Shown here: piece after piece, positions 1-10,655 of the stretch
How the letters are laid out: each line of letters begins with the position of its first letter
How positions within the stretch are numbered: the stretch's first letter is position 1
Position numbers and translations under genes: made by a program
The notes under the pieces: model-generated
Seen by the model: only the letters and a program-made list of their open reading frames with translations
The model's database searches: none
What the model was told of the DNA's origin: nothing
Assembly: GCA_038503065.1 (NCBI GenBank)
Contig: JBCAMK010000021.1
Location: 682,001 to 746,000, forward strand
Direction of reading: 5' to 3'
Source: Paragyromitra xinjiangensis
Lineage: Eukaryota; Ascomycota; Pezizomycetes; Pezizales; Discinaceae
Length of the DNA: 64,000 nucleotides

Positions 1-2215
1 TATTGTCGGCGCCGTTGCTGTGGCTATCTTTACGGTGTGTTAGCCCTAACTTTTAGCCTCTTCCTGTATGAGTTATATCACCTATATTAACTCTATTAGG
101 ATATTTTTCTTTATGGATTGGTAATTAATTACCCTAGCCCTAACAGCAAGCAAGCCAGTGTGCTCCATTAGGTACAGAAATCTATGGCTTAGCGAAGAAT
201 TTAGTGATTGGAACTGAATATCACGGTGATCCCACTGGTATACGGGGCTCACCGATCTCTTAATTTCTCGCTGGGCTGTAGGTTTTGCACCCCTTGGAGC
301 ACGTTGAACGATCTCGTGATTCTGAAATTTCTTTTAGATAGTTCCCGTATTCCCATTTGCTTTGGAGTCACGAACAAACATTCAATCTGACGGTATGCGC
401 CCCCTTTGTTAAAAATCATGTTCACTTCTTAATTTCCTGTGGCTCTAGACGTCCAAAAATGGATTTCTGTATTGCTAGCGGTTTACGGCGCCGGCCTGCT
501 TGTGGCTTCTCGTGAGTATTACCTCACCCAAAGAAACTATATAGCAGCGCATATACATGCCTTATTACAACCAGATCATGAAAACTAAATTTTACTTTTC
601 AGCCATAGTTGGATACATGGCAGATCACACAGCGACTAGACAAAGCCCACTTTTGTGTGGTCTCTTAGCTCTCATGGGCTCGACGGTGATGCTATGCATA
701 GGTTCTAGCATCGTTGTGCTTGTTATTGGGCGTCTACTTCAAGGAATTTCAGCGGCAGTTGTATGGGTTGTTGGGCTAGCTTTACTTGCTGATACTGTTG
801 GGAAAGATGAGATTGCACAGAGTATGGGCATTATTAGTTTATCCATGAGCGCTGCAGTTTTTCTGGCTCCGCTTCTGGGCGGGATAGTGTATGGTAAGGG
901 TGGATATTATGCCGGTGAGCAGTACTCCGGAAACTGGAAGTAAGTTATTCAACGGACTGACGATCGTCTATAGTTTTTGCTATGGCCTTTGGACTTGTAG
1001 GTTTCTGGTGACTCTTCATGAGCTGATCTCATAGATTGATATCTGGGCTAGATTGGGATTGATATTGCCTGGCGACTTGTCCTTATTGAGAAAAAAGTGG
1101 CCATGAAATATGAAACTCCTCCGGAAGCGGGCGGTGAGCAGGGTGCTGTATCGATCACTGAAGTAACGAGAGAACTAGACACCACCCGTATGTTCAGCGA
1201 TGCCACTAAAAATATTAGGACGCATACTGACATCTCTTTAGCTACGGCGAGTATCGCCGAAACTACAGTGGTCCAGCCAGCCAGACGAAAGCGCTCTCGT
1301 ATAGCCGCACATCTGCCTCCGTTCATCATAATCCTTCAATATCCTCGACTTCTCTGTGCACTCTGGGCAGCAATGGTCCAAGCAATTCTGATAACATCAC
1401 TTGAAACCACACTCCCATTGTACACCAGAGACATCTTCCATTTTAACTCCACGGGTGTTGGGTTGATAATGTTAACGATTATCATACCCACACTCTCCGC
1501 TCCTGCAGTTGGTATCTACTCATATGTGATGCGACCGTCTGTCGCTCTCGTAGAGAAACCCCGCTGATAAGATCTTAGGGTGGGGATGTGATAAGTATGG
1601 TCCTCGATGGATCGCGACTTTAGGTTTCATACTATGTTGTCCATTCATGGTCCTGCTACGACTCCCAAGTGGTGATAGCACTAGGCAAATAGTCTTAATG
1701 TGTGCTGTCCTTGTGCTTTTAGGTGCCGGTTTGGTGCTCACAACACCACCTGTGATGGCGGAGATCGCATTGATCCTTCAGGAGCTTGAGGAGAAGAAGC
1801 CGGGGAGATTTGGCGCGAATGGTGCTTATGCGCAAGGCGTATGCATGTCCTGTCTCGTTCACTTGAAAAATCAGAGGTGGAGAATTGTTGATCAACTCTG
1901 TTTTTATTTGGTTACAGTACGCATTATTTAACGTGGCTTGGTCGGCCGAGACTTTAGTTGGACCGTTATGGGGTGAGTTTATTTCCTGCATTTCGAGATT
2001 TTAGTTCAAGTGAAGCTGACGTGTCATGCAGCTGGGTTCGTTCGAGATGCTGCTGGGTGGGGAACAATGACTTGGTCTTTAGGTTTGAATCCTCATGTTG
2101 GTTGTGTGAATTTCATATCGCTAACTTTTTTTGGGCCCTAGGCTTGTTGAGTCTTTTTACGGCGATCCCAGCTGTTCGTACGATTCTATTCACCTATCGG
2201 TTATTCGGCAACTAA
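1..2215 (+). CDS. DHA1-type MFS transporter, 5' end cut by window edge
   Basis: Major facilitator transporter, probably a proton-coupled drug or small-molecule exporter in the plasma or vacuolar membrane; the substrate cannot be inferred. Eleven exons restore one open frame: <1-34, 100-120, 338-392, 449-511, 603-914, 974-996, 1052-1511, 1579-1838, 1918-1972, 2032-2082, 2142-2215, giving about 468 residues up to TAA at 2213. The first membrane segment reads FTDIFLYGLIVPVFPFAL, followed by DVQKWISVLLAVYGAGLL and then the loop-2/3 signature VGYMADHTATRQSP. Later segments include GRLLQGISAAVVWVVGLALLAD and LGAGLVLTTPPVMAEI, both typical of fungal DHA1 proteins. The 21-nt exon (100-120) and 23-nt exon (974-996) are needed to keep the frame. 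Only the start lies outside the window. Family confident, splice sites inferred. Confidence 0.85.
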
Positions 2216-4226
2216 TACATATAACAGGCTATTTATATTGGAGGAAAAATCAGTATGAGAGATCTCAAGATCCCCGAAAGGCAGTTGCAGTAGACGAAGG
2301 GGCTAGAAGGTGTAATGACGGAATTTTAAAGACGCGGAGTCGTACGATAAAAATCTCAACTCAGCTGAAAATCCTATCCCCGTTCCCCTCTCCATCATAC
2401 CGCTGCGCATGCGTTCAGTATACTCATCATCCATCTTTTAGCCTCCAGTAGCCTCTAGGGACATTATGATTTCTACCAGGTTATATAACAAAAAAGCATT
2501 AATATAAGTAAGAACAAGGCGAAAGGCGGGAAAGTACTAACAGCCTGTTCTATAATTAAGCTTGAAGAGGAAAGTGGAGAGAAATGATGGCACAGTATCC
2601 AATAGCTGAAAACTAAGGCTAGGGTTATTTTCAGCTTCCATAAATCCCAGCTCCCAGGTTTTAATTTCCTAAAAGGTTAAATGGGTGCCGTGTTTTCTTG
2701 GCCCTTCCTTTCAGCCCATAGCTTATCCTACCAGTGATAAATAATCCAGAGTACCAATCTACCGTAGCCACAGCAGCATACGGAAGCCGTCTGCATATGA
2801 ACGGCTGAGACATGCCTACAAATAACCCGTTGTGGCGTTGGTCTCCGGAACTCAAGCTTATTACCAGCCACCGGACTTGGAGATTCGTACTTTGAGGCTA
2901 CAAGTGCTAGCAAGAAGAATCCAAGTTTCTCTCCTGAAATATAGGAAAAGAGGCTCTACTAGCCCGAGTTTATCTTCGTGCCCAGGTCATATGTAGGTTG
3001 GTCGACTGAGAAGCTATCAAATCAGTTCCCAATTATTTTTGACGAAGCTATCGTGGCATCCCATCTTGCTATTTTATCTTGGCCCTCTTTTTGAGCCAGG
3101 TTGGCGAGGCAGAACTACGTGTAGTGGCTGAAGGGGACTTGTCAGTGTTACACTTTTACTCTTCCGCAAGGCTTTAGTATCTCTACCTCTACGATATCAG
3201 TAGTCTCAAAGTATCATACTTATGGTTAACGGTCCAGCAATCCCCGCTGCACATGGCTGGGATCGGTAGGGAATGGCTATTGAACCCTCCCCCTTGCAAT
3301 TGTCTGTGACAAGGATATCTAGGCTAGGTGTAGTGGTTGTGATATTAAAGTTAAGTGGACGCTAGCTGCAGGCGCAGATCGCATGGAAAATAAGAACTTG
3401 TAACAGAACAAGAAATCTTCCCCGGAATGCAATATTCCGCCATATCCTCGTTATCCTCGTTATGATTATCAATTAATGCTCCGTGTTGTCGCTGATCGCC
3501 GAGCCGCTCCCGTTCTCCCTGGCTGGCCCTAAATAACTTGGCGACCCGGCTAAGCGATCTGGGTAGTAGATCCCAAGGGTTCGGTTCCACAGTCAGGGCG
3601 CTCGCATGGCGGGATGTTTGTTGGGTTCTGACAGCAAGGTACGATCTCGGGTCTATTTTTGATTCCAGTACGACCTCGAGAATCCGCGACGTGTCAGAGC
3701 CGAAGCTCCGAGACCGCACGGATTAGCATGCGTGTCTGTTCACCTATCAGCGAGACTATGCAGCGGATGTGGCTCCCGAATCCCAATGGCGAGAGTCATC
3801 ACTTGTGTGGGCTATTTGGTTTGGTATCGAATGTTCATGAAGCTGTGTGGACGAGGAGGAAGATGAGGCACAACAACGTTATTTAAGTACATTTTTGGCT
3901 CCCTCCTTTAACGCCCATGACGATGGTGTGCTCGCGAGAAATAAATCTATTGTCTGAGGCGTCTTACTGAACAGTCTGGGGACGCCAGGGTCCGTTTATC
4001 CTGCCCGTTTTGAGTCTTGAGCTTTCCATTGGTCCCCCGGACGTACGTGGACTATTTATATTTTCTATATCGGGCCACCACCTCCTCGCGTCCTCCGCCC
4101 TCAGTTCCATATATTTTCCCACCCACATGTCAATTGGCACTCGTCTGTTTGATTCACCGTCTATATAACCCCCAGTCTTTAATTTAATTCACCGTTGTTA
4201 CTGCCTAATACATTATTCTTCTCGCA
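2216..4226. other. Intergenic, no gene seen
   Basis: About 2 kb between the MFS gene and the GH16 gene. The longest open frame (3351-3719, minus, 122 codons) has no family resemblance and no plausible gene structure. The last 200 bases form the GH16 promoter. Confidence 0.5.
4162..4168 (+). promoter_or_regulatory. TATA box of the GH16 gene
   Basis: TATATAA lies 59 bases upstream of the GH16 start codon, within the distance expected for a fungal core promoter. The downstream leader is T/C rich. Inference from sequence and position only. Confidence 0.5.
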
Positions 4227-5504
4227 ATGGTGCTGCTCCTCGTGGTTATCTGTGCTCTAGCATTGTTGCACCCAGCGGTTGCTGTATGCGAGTGCGGGTA
4301 CATGCTCACGCAAACCGGTCAACGATATACTCATAAATTCAAAAACAACTTTTCTGGCGTTCCCGACACAACAGATGCCACCAATTTAACCCGTACCATC
4401 CCTGATTGGGAAATTCAAGAATATAATTTCCCGGCCGACAATAATACAGGAACCCTAGGAAGACAGAACGCGATGTCGTCTATTTGGGTGAAGGATGGGC
4501 AATTGCATCTGCTGCAACAGGCGTACCCGAAAAACGGCACAGGCCCTGTCAAAGTAGCGGAGCTGCAAAGTCGAAGGGGTGATTTCTTCCATGGGAGTTT
4601 TAGGGCGAGTTATCGTGTTGTGACAGTGGCTGGGGCAACAGGAGGTTCTGTTGCTGGATTCTTTTTCTACTATGTAAGTTATTGCTGCTACTTCTAACTT
4701 CAATGATTTTGTTTAACGTAATGCACAGGATGATAACGACGAAACGGACATCGAAGTGTTAACTAGGGACGGTACATCGACGATACATTATACAAACCAC
4801 CCATGTATGCTCTTCTCATCAACTTTGGCTTCCGATTCTTGCTGACCGATTAACAGCAATCAATTCGTACACGCAAGACTTAATCCCCGGAGCTACTTAC
4901 GCGGAAAAATTGAAAAAACCATGGACCGAGTTTCAAGAGCATCGGTTCGACTGGATAGACGGTTTGACGACCTTCTACGAGGATAATACTCCAGGGCTTG
5001 AGATGCGCAAAAACGTTCCAACACATGTTTGTTTCCTCGCCTCAATTTTTACATTTACGCCGGGATTATTCTGACGCATCTTTCTTTTGGGAATAAACAG
5101 GAGGGGAAAATAATAATGAATGTCTGGGCCAATAATGCTTCCTGGAGCGGGTGAGTCTTCCCTTTCCAGTCTAGCCTCCAGAAAGTGCTAATATCTATCA
5201 ACGTAGGCCGCCCTCAACGAACGACGTTTACATGTATGTGCAGTATGTCGTTATGTACTATAACACCACCACTTCGCAAGCAGGTCAAGACGCGGATTTC
5301 AACAAATACTGTTCATTCGCTGGTGGACCGCATGCAAAAGGAACGATTTGCTACGTCACTGATAAAGAAGGAGCTTCGAGCTTAGACTCCGAGGCATCTA
5401 TGAGTTTAAAGCCTCCCTCGTCTGATGCCTCTAAGAGATCACAATCGATGTCGGTAGCATTACTTACAATGCTAGTGGGAGTGTCTGTCTTCATGCTGCT
5501 ATAG
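4227..5504 (+). CDS. GPI-anchored glycoside hydrolase family 16 protein
   Basis: Predicted secreted beta-glucan-active enzyme (GH16, concanavalin A-like lectin/glucanase fold), likely held at the cell wall or membrane. Five exons: 4227-4673, 4729-4804, 4857-5026, 5101-5150, 5207-5504, total 346 residues. A hydrophobic signal peptide (MVLLLVVICALALLHPAVA) opens the protein. The catalytic ExDxE motif is present as ETDIE (Glu154, Asp156, Glu158), its codons at the start of exon 2. Several N-x-T/S sites lie around it. The C terminus has a Ser/Lys-rich stretch and then a hydrophobic tail ending VSVFMLL, the usual GPI-attachment layout. A TATA box lies 59 bp upstream. Family assignment rests on the motif and overall architecture; substrate (beta-1,3, mixed-linkage or chitin-glucan transfer) is not resolved. 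Confidence 0.85.
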
Positions 5505-8500
5505 ATATGATGTTTCAAAAGTTTTGTTTTTAGCCTAGGTATTTCGTCCCATCAGGCTTTCCCTTTTTTTCTGGGCTCAGAGTTTAATGCCCTGTTGGTT
5601 ATTTCAAGCCCTGTAAATTTTCTGGGCAACGACTTATGTTTTTCTTATCTTGTCTGGAACGAAAGCGCGGCGACGCTCTCATAACTTAACGATTTAATGG
5701 TTAATGTGGTCATTGGGTCGCGCGCATTTTTTTTCTTTCAGTAATGATTAAATGATTGAGGGGAGAGAGGTTAAGAGTGTGGTTAGGGCTATTATGTTAT
5801 GGTGGTTGCGTTGTTTTTGTTTTCCTCCTACTTCTTGGTAATATCGAAGAGAAGATCTTGATATAAGTAAAATTAGGCGAATATGTATGGTCGTATGGTT
5901 AGGCTTTGTCTTATCCCTCTCTACAGTTATATATTCTCGTAGTCCCCAAATCTATAAAGGAAGGGCGTACCAATATATATACAGGAGCAGGTTTTTACCT
6001 TGGATCATTTATTTAAGGAGTATCTATTTAGTTTAGCTCCTTTGCGCGGGTGGTTGATACCGGCTAGGGTTCCCGGCTTAATACTGTCATATAGGTAGGC
6101 TGGGTCAAAGGGTGTATATTATCCTGTGATCTGGTCGTAGTATTTGGTTGGGTCAGCCAACCGTCGCTTTAGGATGTGTTTTCTGTAAACTAGTAGAAGT
6201 AAATATATCTATATAACTAGCGCTAACGAATATGATGGAAAAATCTGGCACTAAATCTGAGTGATAACAATCAACGGGAAACAAACGTGGGAATATTTTA
6301 TGCAAAAGCTGTGCCTTCGGTAGATGACTGGAATAGATAGGTAGGTGAGAAGTTACATCAAGTCGTGATTTTTATTTTGGGAGGTATATTGCAGAGATAT
6401 ATAGGGGAAAGTTTTGGTGCATCGGAAAGAAAATGCGATTGCTATTAATAATGATCGAGCTTTTAAGGCAGGTGCCCATGAGACGGGGAAAAAAATGAAT
6501 TGATAGCGCAACGTTTTTTGTCTGTGTATGCATATATATGTATGAGAGAAGCGATATGATATTGGTAAGATTTATTGCAAGAAAATAGCAGGTGATATTA
6601 GTGCGAACACTATAACTTCGATCCTTCCGGATCCACCCCTAAGAGGTTGTAATATTCTAGACGCCAAATCACCAAAAATCACTCGGTACATAGAGAACTT
6701 ATCCGTTGTGATGATGATGATGATAATTCATTTACGTATCCTTATCCGTTGTGAGAATAGTAGAGGACTTGATTGATTCCTCTACTAGCGAGCTCTAGAG
6801 ATCGATATATATACTAAGAAGGCCTTCGTTTCCTCTGTATCCAATATATCCAGCCTTTAGCCTAAGCAACGGGTATCGCCACTTCTTTAGTTTTCCCAGC
6901 TAAAATCAGAATATCGGTACAAGATCCACCCAATCGTTTATACCGCCGCTTTGATTCCTCGCAAGGTCGCCCCGCCAACCAAAAATTTGCTTGAGCCAAA
7001 ATTCAGCTGAGTAATAGTCATGCTTTACCCATTCCTAAGAGGGGAGGGGCTTTCTAGTGTGTGTTTGCCTAGGGGAAAAGTCCAACTAATCTTAACTGAT
7101 GTGTATGAAATTTTAGCTGCGATAGGCAGAGAAAGAGGACAGGTAAGATAATGGGTTTGGGATGGCACTCGGTTCATGATAGGGGTGGTTTAGTTTGTCG
7201 CCTTCCCAACCCACTAACTAGATCTGCGGTTCTGCAATTAGGTTGTATATAACCGAATGTTTGAGACTAAGCCGATTGGATGGTAATTTACTATCACAAA
7301 TCTTACATATACAACTAATTGACACTATTTGCTAACAATAAACCTATATTAAATGCCGTAAGTATATGATTTATGCTGCGTCGTTTATGGCTGATATTAA
7401 GTCTTAATTAATCGTGGGTGTATTTTTTCCTGGAAAGATTACTGGGAGGGTGGCTAAGAGCGGCAACGTTAGAGCATACTTAAATTTGGTATGCAACCGC
7501 CAAACAATTTATCGGGATTTAAATAACATAGTTGGTTCCGTATAAACTCTTTATAAACTCTAAACACCAGGGTATCACAAGATCAAGATGGCAGCCTATG
7601 ATAGGAACTAGGGTGTGTAACCCAAAAAAAAACGTGTCTATTACTTACCACCCACTAGCGGGTAGGTACGTCCGTTAAGTCAAGAATAAGTACCAAGCAG
7701 CAATTTAGGCTGTAAACCCAACACACACTCGTACGCCACATACGCATGTTTGGTTAGACAGACGGGAGTGTACGCTTGCTTGAGGTTGTTCATTTATTAG
7801 CCTGGGCTATGTTCATCGGAGGTTGTGTTGAGAGCGCGACAGCACGCAAGCTCACTTTAATGATGCGGAATTTAGCTGTAGTGGACGGGCGGGAAGACGA
7901 AAATTAAGGATTGTTTTTGCGATTATTTTCTAATAGAACTGGGGGAAGATCGGTGTTCGAAGCATCCATCAATTCACAGTACCTGGCATTGACAGAGAGA
8001 CCCACTCTGCAGGTTAACCAAGCTCATGAGATTACTAGCAAACGTATTTAGCAAGACTAGAAAGATGAGTGTAGAAGGAAGATAAGATAGGAACGATGGA
8101 TCATTTCCTGAAGCCCTGAGGAACCTACTGATGGTTTATTATGTATGTACTTTACGGCATGTTGGGGCAAGTGTCCTATTTATTCGATTGGTTGTGCTTC
8201 AAAACCACTGTGGTCACTCGAATTTTTGGTATCACTCGTGCTGGAATATTGGGCACGCAGAGGTTGGAGCAGTATTGATTGCTTATTCCCCGGAGGTTGG
8301 CAGCACGCCCCTGTCTATACGCTCGTATAATAACCCTCCGGGTGCCTATCTGCTCGATTGCCCGTGTTTCTCCAATCTCCAGCACCCAAAGCATCCCCAA
8401 CCGCTCATTAAAGAGCTTCTCCAGTAACTCTATAACCATGATGTAGACAGATTACTGTTCATGTGAGCGAGTGGTGTTCAGTTAGAACTCTTTTAAACCT

Positions 8501-8940
8501 GTTGGCAAGAAAAACTGTATCGAAATTTCGTCACCGACCTGATAGCTTGAGCTTCCTCTCTTTAGGCGACGGGGCGTCAGAAGAACTCAAGATTAACCAT
8601 ATTCTAGGTATCTCGAATTGTCTCTACTCTGCGGAGTATAAATTTAAGGAATAATATCCGTATTATCGTGAGTGTTGCCTCATTACGCCCATATTTACCA
8701 TCCACCCGATAAAGGTTTGGGCCAGGGTTAAACATACTTTCCTCCCAGCTTAAAGCAATCTATAAAAATCGCCCTATATTATTACGTAAAATGAAAGGAA
8801 GGGAGACGGTTCGTGCAAGGGAAAAGAGAATGCCAGCACCTTACATGGTGGTGTATTTCTCTACCCGACAAAAGTGCACACCATATAAGTCCCAAAACGG
8901 TTCAAACAACAACGCTTTTCAATAATGAAATAAATTTTCC
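5505..8940. other. Long intergenic, AT-rich, no gene seen
   Basis: Some 3.4 kb between the convergent GH16 (+) and PPIL4-like (-) genes, apparently AT-rich by eye. It includes a short GAT/TGA microsatellite around 6709-6725 and a nearby imperfect direct repeat of TTATCCGTTGTGA (6700 and 6740 regions). An 87-codon minus frame (8176-8439) is not recognisable. No RNA gene was found by eye. Confidence 0.45.
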
Positions 8941-10655
8941 TCACCTATCATACCTACCACGGTCACGATGTCCTCTTGGGCTTCGACTTCTCCTATGGGA
9001 GTACCTAGATCCCCTTTCCCGGTCCCTATCCCTGCCGTCTCCCCTGTTGCCGCTTCGGCTTCGCTCTGAATGTTTCCCTCTGTGTCGTTCTCTACTCCTA
9101 TCCCTATCCCTACGTTCCTGATGTCCGTCGTCCCTTCTATCGTTCCTTGTTCTAGAATATTCATGTTTCCGAACATCCTGTTCGTCAAAAACGTAACCTG
9201 AATTCCCGCCGCTCCTACCGCTCCCGCCATGAGAACGATGCCTATGGTCGCCTTCCCTGTACTGTCGCCGTTTCTCCAAATGGTTAGAACCGCCAAAACC
9301 ACGTGTGTCGGCTACGCTCCGGCGTTTAGCATTTGTTGTTGTTCGCCACGTGTCCGACAGCTTGGAAACCTGTTAAACGAATATATTAGCACCCGGAACG
9401 AAGAATATCGGGAAAATTAGGCGAAAATTTTCACATCCTCGCACTCATTAAAAAGCAATGGCTAGCTCCGTATAAGAGTAATCGTGGAATAAAATAGATG
9501 AACCATGCAGGAAAAACTTACGCTCTGGGAAAAGTCAACATGGATTCTATGGTCATCAATCAGCACCCCTTGCATCTTGAAGTAAGCCTGCTCGCAAGCC
9601 TTTTGGTCCTCAAACTCAATAAACGCGTACTGCAAGCTATCGCCTGTTCTTTTATCTCGAATCACCTCACACGACAGAATAGTACCAAAACGGCTAAAGA
9701 TTAAATGTAAATCGTCATCTGTCGCAAGAGTGAGTCCTAGCTTTCTGAAGGGGATAGCGTAAATAGGTGTCAACTTACCTTGAGTAACAGGATTAAGTTT
9801 GCAGACAAATAGGACGTTTTCAGGTGGCTTGACATCCGCAAATGGAAGGTCTCCCACCATTTCCAAAGTCAGTGCTTGTGCTCTGGCTTCCCGTTCTCGT
9901 CTCTTCCTTTCTGCATCCTCAGGATTCTCGTCCTCATTAATATCCTCATCTTCTCCAATTCTAACTGTTGCTAATTGTGCCTTTGTCGGGACAGGACTTT
10001 CAGTCGGCTCTACAAGCCCTTTGGGGTCTTCAAAAGGGTCTTCCAAAATTATTGTGTGTCGTATCCTAATATCCTTGAGTGGTCTCCCCTTATCGTCGCA
10101 AAAGGCATTATTGATTTTCTCCAACGCATCGAACCCTTCAACAACTTTCCCAAATATAGCAGCCTTGCCGTCAAGAAAGTCTAATTCATCTCCTATTGTG
10201 ATGATGAACTGGCTCCCACTCACTCTCTCGTCAGGGTTGTTACCAGGTGCAGTGGCCATACTCACTGTGCCGCGTTCCGAATGTTTAAGCTTTGGGTGGA
10301 ATTCGGGAGCGAAAAAACGTTTCGAGGGACCATCCAGAAGGCCCCAGATCGATGTACCCCCGTCTGAATCAGCTGAATCGGGCCCAATGGGGTCGCCGGT
10401 CTGGAACGAGAAATCCTTCTGAACGCTGTAGATAGGTGAAAAATTGTAGTATTTCATCTTGCATCTGGCATCAGCGCCGTATTAGTTGCATGTTCCCGGA
10501 CTAGGATTGTCTTACTTGTTGGCTGGGTATGAGCGAGAATATGGGGTAGAGGGTACATACAGCTTCAGAAAGTTCTCGCAGGCTTTTGGGGCGAGGTCGA
10601 CAAGGAGGTCTATGACAACGTCGCCAGTTTCTCCGAGCTCCAGCAGCACCGACAT
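8941..10655 (-). CDS. PPIL4-type cyclophilin with RRM (spliceosome-associated)
   Basis: Nuclear cyclophilin-RRM protein of the PPIL4 / fungal Cyp6 family, thought to act with the spliceosome. Four exons on the minus strand: 10561-10655, 9779-10464, 9522-9718, 8941-9369, giving 468 residues. Residues 1-165 form the cyclophilin-like domain; the strongly conserved Arg of active cyclophilins is not seen in the [13 protein letters not shown] stretch, as in other PPIL4 proteins, so isomerase activity may be weak. An acidic linker (about 190-235) precedes an RRM (about 248-326) with LFVCKLNP as RNP2-like and YAFIEFED as RNP1-like. The tail (327-468) is rich in Arg, Asp, Ser and Gly, like splicing factors. 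The intron 9719-9778 is 60 nt with no stop, so retention would keep the frame. Start chosen at [14 protein letters not shown], the usual family N terminus. Confidence 0.9.

Noticed and set aside
1..520. MFS gene as a pseudogene because its 5' part seemed frameshifted
   Set aside because: Joining a 21-nt exon (100-120) to 338-392 restores the first membrane helix with correct phases.
3579..3592. GGTTCGGTTCC, B-box-like
   Set aside because: No A box and no foldable acceptor or T stem around it.
3351..3719. 122-codon minus frame
   Set aside because: No family pattern, no splice-consistent extension and no conserved motif.
9799..10422. 207-codon plus frame
   Set aside because: Exactly antisense to the conserved cyclophilin exon.
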